From assembly GCF_009856605.1 (NCBI RefSeq), contig NZ_CP047242.1, forward strand, positions 4,842,001-4,906,000: DNA of 64,000 nucleotides, read 5' to 3'. Shown in pieces: positions 54,258 through 61,677 of the stretch. The stretch comes from Trichormus variabilis 0441. Its GTDB lineage: Bacteria; Cyanobacteriota; Cyanobacteriia; Cyanobacteriales; Nostocaceae. Made by a program: the position numbers and the translations under genes. The notes under the pieces are model-generated. The model did no database searches, was not told where the DNA came from, and saw only the letters and a program-made list of their open reading frames with translations. Within the stretch, counting starts at the first letter, position 1. Every line of letters begins with the position of its first letter.

Positions 54258-57005
54258 TTAACTATTACGCAAACTAGCTACTAACTGACGTGCAAATACT
54301 GATATTGCTTCATATTTATTTCTGTAATCTTGCATTGCTTGTTGACGTGCTGTTTGCTCGTTAGGATTATTAGCAACTACTGCCAATTGTTCATAACCTG
54401 GATAATAACGACAGAAGGTATGAATGCCATTATCATCTAATAGCCATTGGCTATAAACGCCTTCTTTGCGAGGGAAAAAGCTTTCTGAGGCGTTACGTGC
54501 AATAATTTCTCTGGGATATTTGAGGATGCTGACAAAACTATCTACTGCAACTGGTTGGATACGACCAATTAATCGTGTGGTCAAGTTCTGTAAAATTTTG
54601 GATGAGGCTTTAGATTTGGCGATTGTATCGGGGTCTTGTGCAGATAAAATAACCCTAATCCCAGCTTTAGCGCCGTTCGCACACATCCTACCCACTAAAT
54701 CAGATATTTGATCAAATTCAAATAAAATCGGTGCTTCATCAATAAAGAATATGGAGGCTGGACTACTTAAGGCGCGGCGTAAGGCGGCTGAATAAGCACT
54801 TAAGGATAGTACGGCTGCATCTTCGTTATCTGAGAGGTTGCGTAATGCAAATACCAATAGTTGTGCGTCTGTAGGAAAGCTAGAGGGTGCAGATATGGCT
54901 TGTCCTACGCGGCTGGAAAGCCAAAAACGTAAGCGCAGATGAATTTGACTGAGTGCATCTTCCACTCGGCCACTGACAGAATCTAGTTGCAGATGTTCTG
55001 GGGAACAAAAATGCAGAAAGTCGTGGAGAGTAGGGGTTTTTTGCCAGGCTGGAGTACCAAATCCACCAGCGATCGCCATTTTATATCTTTCTTGTATCCC
55101 TTTATCAGCGAAGAAGGCGCTTAAAGCCAAGTTGAGTAGGGAACGGACGGTTTGTGTTAATAGTTGGTTGTCGTTGGATGAGCCTAACACCATTGTCATG
55201 AGGGCTGATTCCAAAAAGCCCGTATAATCGAGTAGGCGATCGCGTTGTTGTTCTGGATCGAGCGATCGTAAATCTGGCTGCTCAAATAAATTATTTGATT
55301 GTTTAGAAATATCGAAATATGCACCATTCCCTTCCATAAAATGGGCATAGTCGGTAAAGGTAGATGTCCCATCAGGTTTAGGAAAATCTAAGGCGACTAC
55401 GGGAATCCCATGCGCCAAAGCCTGGGTTAGAATTCCTGACACCAACACTGATTTACCTGCGCGGGTAGTCGCAAACAAGGCTAAATTCTTATGTTGGTTG
55501 AATAAATCTAACTGTACTGGTGTACCGCCTTCTTCGGCAATTAATTCAAAACCATGTTTATCACCAGCTTTGGTAATCACTAAAGGCATTAAACCAGGTA
55601 CTTCACTAGTTAAATACAACTGGCGACGGTTAAAGGGTTTGACTAATAAACCTTCCCAAACTATTGGTAAAGACTGTAGCCAAATCTTCCAAGCATATTC
55701 AGTTTCTCGTACCACCCGCGCCGGACGTTGAAAGCAGTTTTCAATATACCGTGTGGCTTCATCCAATTTCTCAACACTGGGACGATGGACAAAAATAGCC
55801 AAACCTGTGTAAATTGGTACGGCTCCTTCAAATAATTGTTCTTGAGCTGCAACGGATTTTCTCAATTTCAATTGAGCGTTGACATCAATCGTCTTACTCT
55901 TTTCCTGTGCTAACATAGCCGTCATGTTCGACTGCTTCAGCACTCTTTGCAGGGTTGTCTTCACCAAAGCTGGGTTCGCCGCCGTTAGTTGACAAACAAT
56001 TTCTGTATCTACTACCGATTCCCTCGCCAAGAGTTCCCATAGATAACGCAGTTGGGCAAATTTATTCGGCCAGCCACCTGGTTTTTCCAAAAAAGTCATC
56101 GCCCCAATGTAATTATTATTCACATTGACCCAACGGCGATCGGCACAAGGTACACCAGACTCCATCAACAGTGTTGTACTGTGGATATTTTCTATCAATA
56201 ATTGCGTACTCGATAATTCTGAATGAGCTTGTTCATACAGTCCATTTTCATCCAGGGTTACTAATTGGGGAATCTCGATTGGTTGGGTATCATTAAACCT
56301 TCTCCAAACGTTTTCCCAAAGTTCCACCGCATTTAAAGGTTTAATATCTAAACCCATTTTGTTAGATAAAAGTTGCTCCCAACGACAAAATCCCTGTTGG
56401 TAAGCTTTAGCAATCACACTTTCGATTCGTTGGTTTTCAACTTCTGCAATGTCACCTTTGAACTTTAACCACCATCCTTCTGCTTTTCCTAACAGTTTTT
56501 CAATCCAATCATCGGCATTGGTGGAACTCGGTTCAATTGTATATGTAACGTATATTTTCAGGAATTTTGGCTTACGAATTCCCGCAGCAGTGAGTTCTTG
56601 CGCTCTAGCTCTCTCCGCCATCAACAAATATTTAATATCTCTAGAGGGAGCGCGCCTAATCAAGTCTGTTAATTCTGTTTGCCTTTGTTGATCTGAACTA
56701 AAAGACCCCATGTGCAGTGTCATTCTTTCCCCTTCGGGAATGTCTTTTAATCCAGATTCAATGTTATTGAAGATTGTGTCTATTTGTTCTTTTCTTAAAG
56801 TGGTATGGATGCCTTTACATTCAAACCCAAAAACAAAGCAAAATTTATCTTTCTGAGTTCCTTTCGTTAAAATATAAGCGCCAATATCACGACCATCCAA
56901 CGCGATGCGTAGCATGGTTGATAAATGTAACGCATCTTCAAACGGCGTTAATCTACTTTCTTGTCCGGCGAGACCGATGCTTTGTTTTCCGATTTTTTGC
57001 TTCAT
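54258..57005 (-). CDS. VirB4/TraC-like secretion ATPase
   Basis: This is a 915-residue protein. Residues 1-480 are the VirB4 N-terminal region (LRIALDGRDIGAYILTKG, DLIRRAPSRDIKYLLMAERA). The ATPase domain has a Walker A-like FATTRAGKSVL near residue 515, with Ala in the usual first Gly position, and ALDFPKPDGTSTFTDYA. Walker B is SIFFIDEAPILF near 752, followed by ANGAKAGIRVILSAQDPD. This is the energy source of type IV secretion. Its start lies 53 bases inside the upstream gene, and the downstream gene begins after 13 bases. No VirB11 or VirD4 is visible in the window. Confidence 0.85.
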   Translation of the reverse strand: MKQKIGKQSIGLAGQESRLTPFEDALHLSTMLRIALDGRDIGAYILTKGTQKDKFCFVFGFECKGIHTTLRKEQIDTIFNNIESGLKDIPEGERMTLHMGSFSSDQQRQTELTDLIRRAPSRDIKYLLMAERARAQELTAAGIRKPKFLKIYVTYTIEPSSTNADDWIEKLLGKAEGWWLKFKGDIAEVENQRIESVIAKAYQQGFCRWEQLLSNKMGLDIKPLNAVELWENVWRRFNDTQPIEIPQLVTLDENGLYEQAHSELSSTQLLIENIHSTTLLMESGVPCADRRWVNVNNNYIGAMTFLEKPGGWPNKFAQLRYLWELLARESVVDTEIVCQLTAANPALVKTTLQRVLKQSNMTAMLAQEKSKTIDVNAQLKLRKSVAAQEQLFEGAVPIYTGLAIFVHRPSVEKLDEATRYIENCFQRPARVVRETEYAWKIWLQSLPIVWEGLLVKPFNRRQLYLTSEVPGLMPLVITKAGDKHGFELIAEEGGTPVQLDLFNQHKNLALFATTRAGKSVLVSGILTQALAHGIPVVALDFPKPDGTSTFTDYAHFMEGNGAYFDISKQSNNLFEQPDLRSLDPEQQRDRLLDYTGFLESALMTMVLGSSNDNQLLTQTVRSLLNLALSAFFADKGIQERYKMAIAGGFGTPAWQKTPTLHDFLHFCSPEHLQLDSVSGRVEDALSQIHLRLRFWLSSRVGQAISAPSSFPTDAQLLVFALRNLSDNEDAAVLSLSAYSAALRRALSSPASIFFIDEAPILFEFDQISDLVGRMCANGAKAGIRVILSAQDPDTIAKSKASSKILQNLTTRLIGRIQPVAVDSFVSILKYPREIIARNASESFFPRKEGVYSQWLLDDNGIHTFCRYYPGYEQLAVVANNPNEQTARQQAMQDYRNKYEAISVFARQLVASLRNS

Positions 57006-57336
57006 AGTTAACTTCTAGCAAGCTGTGATAACGAGCAAAGCCTCTTGTCCAAGTGGGAACTCCAATAAACTTACTTAAAAAACGCCAGCTTCTACCACCC
57101 GATAATATCCACCAAGTGGCCATTCCCCAGCCAGCAATGAGAAAAGTCCATAGCCATCTTTGAAAGTCATCTGGGAAAATACCCCCAAAAATTCCATTGA
57201 TGATGAAGTAAGCAGATAGACAAATAATTGTCCAAGGAAATATTTGGTCGGCAGGAATTGGCCCTAGTGAGGGCTGAGAGCCTAAAATTTGATTGACTGG
57301 GCGAAATTCTGGTTGCCGTTCCTCAGACATAAACAA
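56953..57336 (-). CDS. VirB3/TraL-like small membrane protein
   Basis: This is a 127-residue protein with two membrane helices (about 34-56, FPWTIICLSAYFIINGIFGG, and 63-82, WLWTFLIAGWGMATWWILSG) and a very basic end (NRKTKHRSRRTRK). The last 53 bases overlap the start of the VirB4-like gene. VirB3 is a short two-helix inner-membrane protein encoded just before VirB4, which is exactly this position. Family identity by sequence is not established. Confidence 0.6.
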   Translation of the reverse strand: MFMSEERQPEFRPVNQILGSQPSLGPIPADQIFPWTIICLSAYFIINGIFGGIFPDDFQRWLWTFLIAGWGMATWWILSGGRSWRFLSKFIGVPTWTRGFARYHSLLEVNYEAKNRKTKHRSRRTRK

Positions 57337-57358
57337 TCCGTAAAGACGAAGCTCTTAT

Positions 57359-57976
57359 CTATTTACTAGTATCACCTATGACAAATCCTGTTAAAACATC
57401 TGCAATAGTGACAGCAATTACAACTAACAAAGGAGTCCTGGCAATACTTTGCCAATCCTCATCTTTACGTACTGCATTGATCACGCCAATGAGAGATACT
57501 GCAATATAGAGTAAGAATATTCCCCGTAATACGTTAAAAATTAAACTTACTGCTGGTTGCGTATTAGTATTATTTGTAGTGCCTTGGGTTAATGTATTTT
57601 TGAAAAAACTTTCTGCCTTGCCAAAAAATTGTGCCTGTGCAGGAAAGGCGAAATAATCTAACCAAAATAAACTAAGAATGACTGCTATTGCTGATATTTG
57701 ACATACAATAAGCCACCGCTTTGGTAAATGCAATTGTTGTCCAATTTGTTGAATTATGATAGCGGTTAAACTACCAAATAGTAAGCAAAAAAGGAGCAAA
57801 GGGCTTTTTAAGCTGATAACGCTTAAAAATACGGCACAAGCTAACAGAAATGGGACTGATTCTACTAACTTAACCTTCCATCCTGCTAGTACTAGCCCGA
57901 TTTTATTAATATCTAGCGTTACGTTTTTTCTGAAATTATAGTATTCTCTTTGAGAATTACCGTTCTGTTGAGACAT
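57359..57976 (-). CDS. Multi-pass membrane protein with VirB2 pilin-like C-terminal half
   Basis: This is a 205-residue first gene of the cluster. Residues 30-105 hold about three helices (VESVPFLLACAVFLSVISLK, LLLFCLLFGSLTAIII, WLIVCQISAIAVILSLFWL). FPAQAQ, similar to a signal-peptidase site, then precedes a short hydrophilic loop (GKAESFFKN) and two helices (about 145-168 and 178-198). The last half thus resembles a VirB2 pilin subunit, which is cleaved and has two helices. I infer a fusion or a divergent VirB2; it may be an unrelated membrane protein. Confidence 0.55.
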   Translation of the reverse strand: MSQQNGNSQREYYNFRKNVTLDINKIGLVLAGWKVKLVESVPFLLACAVFLSVISLKSPLLLFCLLFGSLTAIIIQQIGQQLHLPKRWLIVCQISAIAVILSLFWLDYFAFPAQAQFFGKAESFFKNTLTQGTTNNTNTQPAVSLIFNVLRGIFLLYIAVSLIGVINAVRKDEDWQSIARTPLLVVIAVTIADVLTGFVIGDTSK

Positions 57977-58818
57977 CTACCAATTTTCCTACTAGCTATT
58001 ACAAACCCTGGTTAAGACTGTTGTTTAAACCTTGATAATTTATCATGTACCAACGCCTGTTATTCAATAATTTATTAACTTTTAGTTACAATATTACTTC
58101 ATGATATTATATATCGTTAAAAATTAGTTAACAATATCTTAACATTATGTTAAAAGTATATATTTCCATCTGCTACACTTGTCATGTTTGCTGAAAGCTA
58201 TTGAGAGACTAACTCTTAATGTTTGATTACAAGCCTGGCTTATTGATGAATTAGCCAACTGACGATACTGCACGTTTATAGCAATTATCGGTCATAGTTT
58301 GCTGAATTGGCTCAAAATGCTAAACTCAATTATGTTATGGAAATCCGATTTGATTGTTAAAAAATATCTGAGTATCTTCGGGTTGGGTATTACCCACCCT
58401 ACTACCTATATTTCAGAAATACCTAATTCTATCGTTGTCGAATTTATATTAATCCAAGATGATATGTCAGCTAATTTTTAGTTCTCAATTAGCACTATAT
58501 ATGATGATCTGAAGGTTTTAACTTGCCCAGAGATAATGCAGTAATTTCGGTAGATGCAGGTCATTACATCTCTAGCATACTCAATCAGAATTTTTTGACA
58601 AAGAGTTAAATACTTACACCCGTTTGTATAACTAGCAGTAAGTGTTGCTCATATGATAACCTCTGCACTAGGTTAATGGATAAATCAACAAATGTCCAGA
58701 TTCTACTTTGTTCAGGACTTACGTATGAAAAGGGTTGGGGTAGGAGTGCAGGGGTTTAGGGGGTTTAGTGATAACTCTTTTTTTCTTACACCCTTACACC
58801 CTTACACCAGTCCCAGTA
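57977..58818. other. AT-rich region upstream of the secretion-like cluster
   Basis: These 842 bases have no supported gene. They probably include the promoter of the cluster. The right end holds TAGGGG-like and CTTACACC repeats. Confidence 0.55.
58785..58808. repeat. Octamer repeat CTTACACC x 3
   Basis: Three perfect consecutive copies of CTTACACC, related on the other strand to the GGTGTAAG/TAGGGGTG octamers elsewhere in the window. Confidence 0.9.
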
Positions 58819-59592
58819 TTATGTTTTGCGATTAACTAATGTGGCGCTGGCTTGGTCAACAGGCATGAGGATGACTTCGTTAATATTGACATGAGGCGAT
58901 CGCGTGGCGCAAAAAAAGATGACATCAGCAACGTCCTCTGGTGTCAGTGGGTTGACTCCTTGGTAAACTTTTTTCGCCCGTTCTGTATCACCATGAAAGC
59001 GGACTTCACTAAATTCTGTTTCCACCATACCAGGGTCAACAGAAGTCACTCGTACTGGAGTACCTAACAAATCTTGTTTTAAGCCCTCGGAAATTGCCTT
59101 GACGGCAGCTTTTGTTCCACAGTAAACATTACCACCAGGATAGGTTTGATGTCCGGCGATAGAACCAAGGTTGATGACATGACCACGGCCACGATTTACC
59201 ATCCCTGGAACCACATAACGGGTTAGATAAAGCAGACCTTTGATGTTGGTATCAATCATCTCTTCCCAGTCTTGAAAGTCGCCTTCATAAAGCTTATCTA
59301 AACCGCGACTGAGACCAGCGTTATTAATCAGAATATCAATTGCCGACCAAGCAGGAGGTAAACTAGTGATAGCAGATTCAACATGAGAGCGATCGCGCAC
59401 ATCTAACTGTAATAAGTGAGTCTCTACACCAAAATCTTGATTTAGTTCATCAGCTAACTGCTGCAACCTTTCCAGCCTTCGCGCCGCCAAGATAAGTTTT
59501 GCACCCGCACCAGCAAAAATCCTAGCGCAAGCATTACCAATCCCACTACTTGCGCCAGTAATCAAAACAATTTGATTCTTTAGGGAAATCAT
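58819..59592 (-). CDS. SDR family NAD(P)-dependent oxidoreductase (YdfG-like)
   Basis: This is a 257-residue classical short-chain dehydrogenase. The nucleotide motif is VLITGASSGIGNACARI at the N-terminus; Arg in AARRLERL suggests NADP preference. NNAG lies near residue 90, catalytic Ser in NLGSIAG near 142, Tyr and Lys in VYCGTKAAVK near 156. The closing SVDPGMVETEFSEVRF resembles YdfG-type serine or 3-hydroxy acid dehydrogenases. The substrate is not determinable. The gene upstream is 67 bases away on the same strand. Confidence 0.9.
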   Translation of the reverse strand: MISLKNQIVLITGASSGIGNACARIFAGAGAKLILAARRLERLQQLADELNQDFGVETHLLQLDVRDRSHVESAITSLPPAWSAIDILINNAGLSRGLDKLYEGDFQDWEEMIDTNIKGLLYLTRYVVPGMVNRGRGHVINLGSIAGHQTYPGGNVYCGTKAAVKAISEGLKQDLLGTPVRVTSVDPGMVETEFSEVRFHGDTERAKKVYQGVNPLTPEDVADVIFFCATRSPHVNINEVILMPVDQASATLVNRKT

Positions 59593-59659
59593 AGGTTAAG
59601 AGTCAATGGTCAATAGTCAACAGTCAACAGTCTGTAGTTGACTATTGACCCACCTACTA

Positions 59660-60484
59660 CTATCTCACCACTTGTAAACGCTGTGTCACCATTGTCATAC
59701 CACCGCCACGGAGGATAACGGCGGAAATCCAGCGATTACCTGGGGTGGATGGGGCGCGTCCCACTTTAAAAAGACCACCGGAATTGAGTAATTGCAAATC
59801 TACGGATGTGGGGTTGAGATATTTGGCAGGTTGAATAGCTTCTTCTAATGCGGTTCCCAATAGCAAATCTTCCCCTAAGGGTTCTTGGACGATCGCATCA
59901 AAATTATACTGCTGTCCAACTTTTACCTGTTGTGGTAATTTAACATCAACTTGGGGTGGTTTGTTCCCAGAAGTAATTAAGGTACGTTCCGCTAAAATTT
60001 CTTGGCGGGAGATTTTTCCGCCTGTAATACGCTGACGGGATCTAACAGTGGCATTGAGAGCCAAGTTATTATTTCCTGACGCTGAACCAGTAATGTTAGT
60101 AACAGTTTCTGCGATAATGGCGTTACCTTCAGACTTCCATGACTGTAGTTGTGTGGTGTATTGCAATTTGGGGTAACGCTGCCAAAATTTTACTAAGGCT
60201 TGTTCCAGAGTTTGGCGGTTTAACCCATCCCCATGAGTGAAAGTGGGGGTATAAAACTGCAATACTCCTTTAATATCCCCTTTACTAGCCGCAGCATCAA
60301 TTTGCGTCAACAGACTGGTTAATTCAGTAGGGGCGTTTTGGGTAGTTCTGCTTTGAGCTACTTCGATGGCTTGGGTAGGTTGCCAAATGTTGACGAGACC
60401 CAAGGATAAAATACACAAAATCAGCCAAATGCTACGAGGAAATCTACTTTGGCGTTTCAGTAACAAAAAAATCATCTTTGTCAT
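59660..60484 (-). CDS. Exported NTF2/SnoaL-like protein
   Basis: This is a 274-residue exported protein. The hydrophobic segment (about 18-36, IWLILCILSLGLVNIW) is a signal or anchor. Residues about 52-165 resemble an NTF2/SnoaL-like fold (LLTQIDAAASKGDIKGVLQF, LEQALVKFWQRYPKLQYTTQ). Residues 175-274 are a beta-sandwich-like half with DVKLPQQVKVGQQYNFDAIV. The role is unknown; a periplasmic ligand-binding or scaffold role is a guess. It is divergent from murG, with promoters in the 84-base space. Confidence 0.7.
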   Translation of the reverse strand: MTKMIFLLLKRQSRFPRSIWLILCILSLGLVNIWQPTQAIEVAQSRTTQNAPTELTSLLTQIDAAASKGDIKGVLQFYTPTFTHGDGLNRQTLEQALVKFWQRYPKLQYTTQLQSWKSEGNAIIAETVTNITGSASGNNNLALNATVRSRQRITGGKISRQEILAERTLITSGNKPPQVDVKLPQQVKVGQQYNFDAIVQEPLGEDLLLGTALEEAIQPAKYLNPTSVDLQLLNSGGLFKVGRAPSTPGNRWISAVILRGGGMTMVTQRLQVVR

Positions 60485-60568
60485 AGCGAAGAGTTTACTG
60501 ATGGGAGTGGAGAAGGACAGGAAATTGTTTTATCTTAGTTAAGCTAGGCGCTAAACGGTAGACTTTGC

Positions 60569-61642
60569 ATGGTAAACGCACCGATAAAATTACTAATAGC
60601 TGCCAGTGGGACTGGTGGACACTTGTTTCCGGCGATCGCACTGGCAGAAAAATTACCAGACTATGAGATTGAATGGCTTGGTGTCCCCAATCGCCTAGAG
60701 ACTCAGCTAGTCCCTAAACAATATCCTTTGAATACTATTGCAGTCGAAGGGTTTCAGCAAGGCTTGGGACTTTCATCTTTAGTAATATTAGGTAAACTGA
60801 TCGGTTCGATTCTGAAAGTCCGCCGACTGTTGAAACAAGGTAATTTTCAAGGAGTTGTCACCACAGGGGGATATATCGCCGGGCCAGCCGTGATTGCAGC
60901 GCGTTCTCTGGGTTTACCTGTAATTTTTCATGAATCGAATGCTTTACCCGGCAAAGTTACCCGCTTTTTTGGCCCTTGGTGTAGTGTAGTCGCCTTAGGA
61001 TTTGATGTGGCTGCGAAGTATTTACCCCGTGCTACGAATGTTTGTGTGGGGACTCCAGTGCGATCGCAATTCTTAAATCTAAGTAATAATTCGCAACTAG
61101 ATTTAGCCATTCCTGGCGGTGTCCCTGTAATTGTGGTGTTTGGGGGTAGCCAAGGGGCGGTGGCGGTGAATCAGTTAGTGCGTCAAGCGGCTCCAGCTTG
61201 GTTTGAGGCTGGGGCTTATGTGGTACATTTAACAGGCGATCGCGATCCTGATGTTGATAGTCTCAAGCATCCCCAATATATAGAATTACCCTTCTACGAC
61301 AATATGGCGGCTTTGCTGCAACGGGCTAGTTTAGCAATTAGCCGTTCTGGTGCTGGTAGCTTAACAGAATTGGCTGTGTGTGGCACACCAGCAATTTTGA
61401 TTCCCTACCCCTTTGCGGCGGAAGACCATCAATCTTACAACGCTGAGGTATTTACCAAAGCTGGGGCGGCGTTAAGCTTTAAGCAATCTGCTTTAACAGC
61501 AGAGTTATTGCAAAATCAAGTTTTAAATTTATTACAGTCCCCCCCAGAGTTAGCCAAAATGGGGGAAAATGCCAAGGCTATCGCTGTTCCTGATAGTGCT
61601 GATAAGTTGGCAGTTCTAGTACGGGAAGTTGTGGAGAGATGA
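60569..61642 (+). CDS. murG: MurG, undecaprenyl-PP-MurNAc-pentapeptide GlcNAc transferase
   Basis: This 357-residue GT28 glycosyltransferase makes lipid II from lipid I and UDP-GlcNAc at the inner face of the plasma membrane. The N-terminal lipid-I motif is SGTGGHLFPAIALAEKL and the middle TTGGYIAGPAVIAARSLGLP, with HESNALPGKVTRFF. The C-terminal UDP-GlcNAc site is VFGGSQGAVAVNQLV, ISRSGAGSLTELAVCGTPAI and YPFAAEDHQSYNAEVF. The length is standard. It stands alone here, not in a dcw cluster, as usual in cyanobacteria. Confidence 0.97.
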   Translation: MVNAPIKLLIAASGTGGHLFPAIALAEKLPDYEIEWLGVPNRLETQLVPKQYPLNTIAVEGFQQGLGLSSLVILGKLIGSILKVRRLLKQGNFQGVVTTGGYIAGPAVIAARSLGLPVIFHESNALPGKVTRFFGPWCSVVALGFDVAAKYLPRATNVCVGTPVRSQFLNLSNNSQLDLAIPGGVPVIVVFGGSQGAVAVNQLVRQAAPAWFEAGAYVVHLTGDRDPDVDSLKHPQYIELPFYDNMAALLQRASLAISRSGAGSLTELAVCGTPAILIPYPFAAEDHQSYNAEVFTKAGAALSFKQSALTAELLQNQVLNLLQSPPELAKMGENAKAIAVPDSADKLAVLVREVVER

Positions 61643-61677
61643 GTCAATTCAAAATAAAGAGTCAATAGTCAACAGTC

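Noticed and set aside
54258..57005. Reading the 915-residue ATPase as a defence-type HerA/FtsK helicase
   Set aside because: The long N-terminal region, tight overlap with a VirB3-like gene, and VirB10-like gene downstream fit VirB4 better.
58299..58481. 60-codon open frame on the plus strand
   Set aside because: AT-rich, no ribosome site, partly repeat-like; no protein signature.
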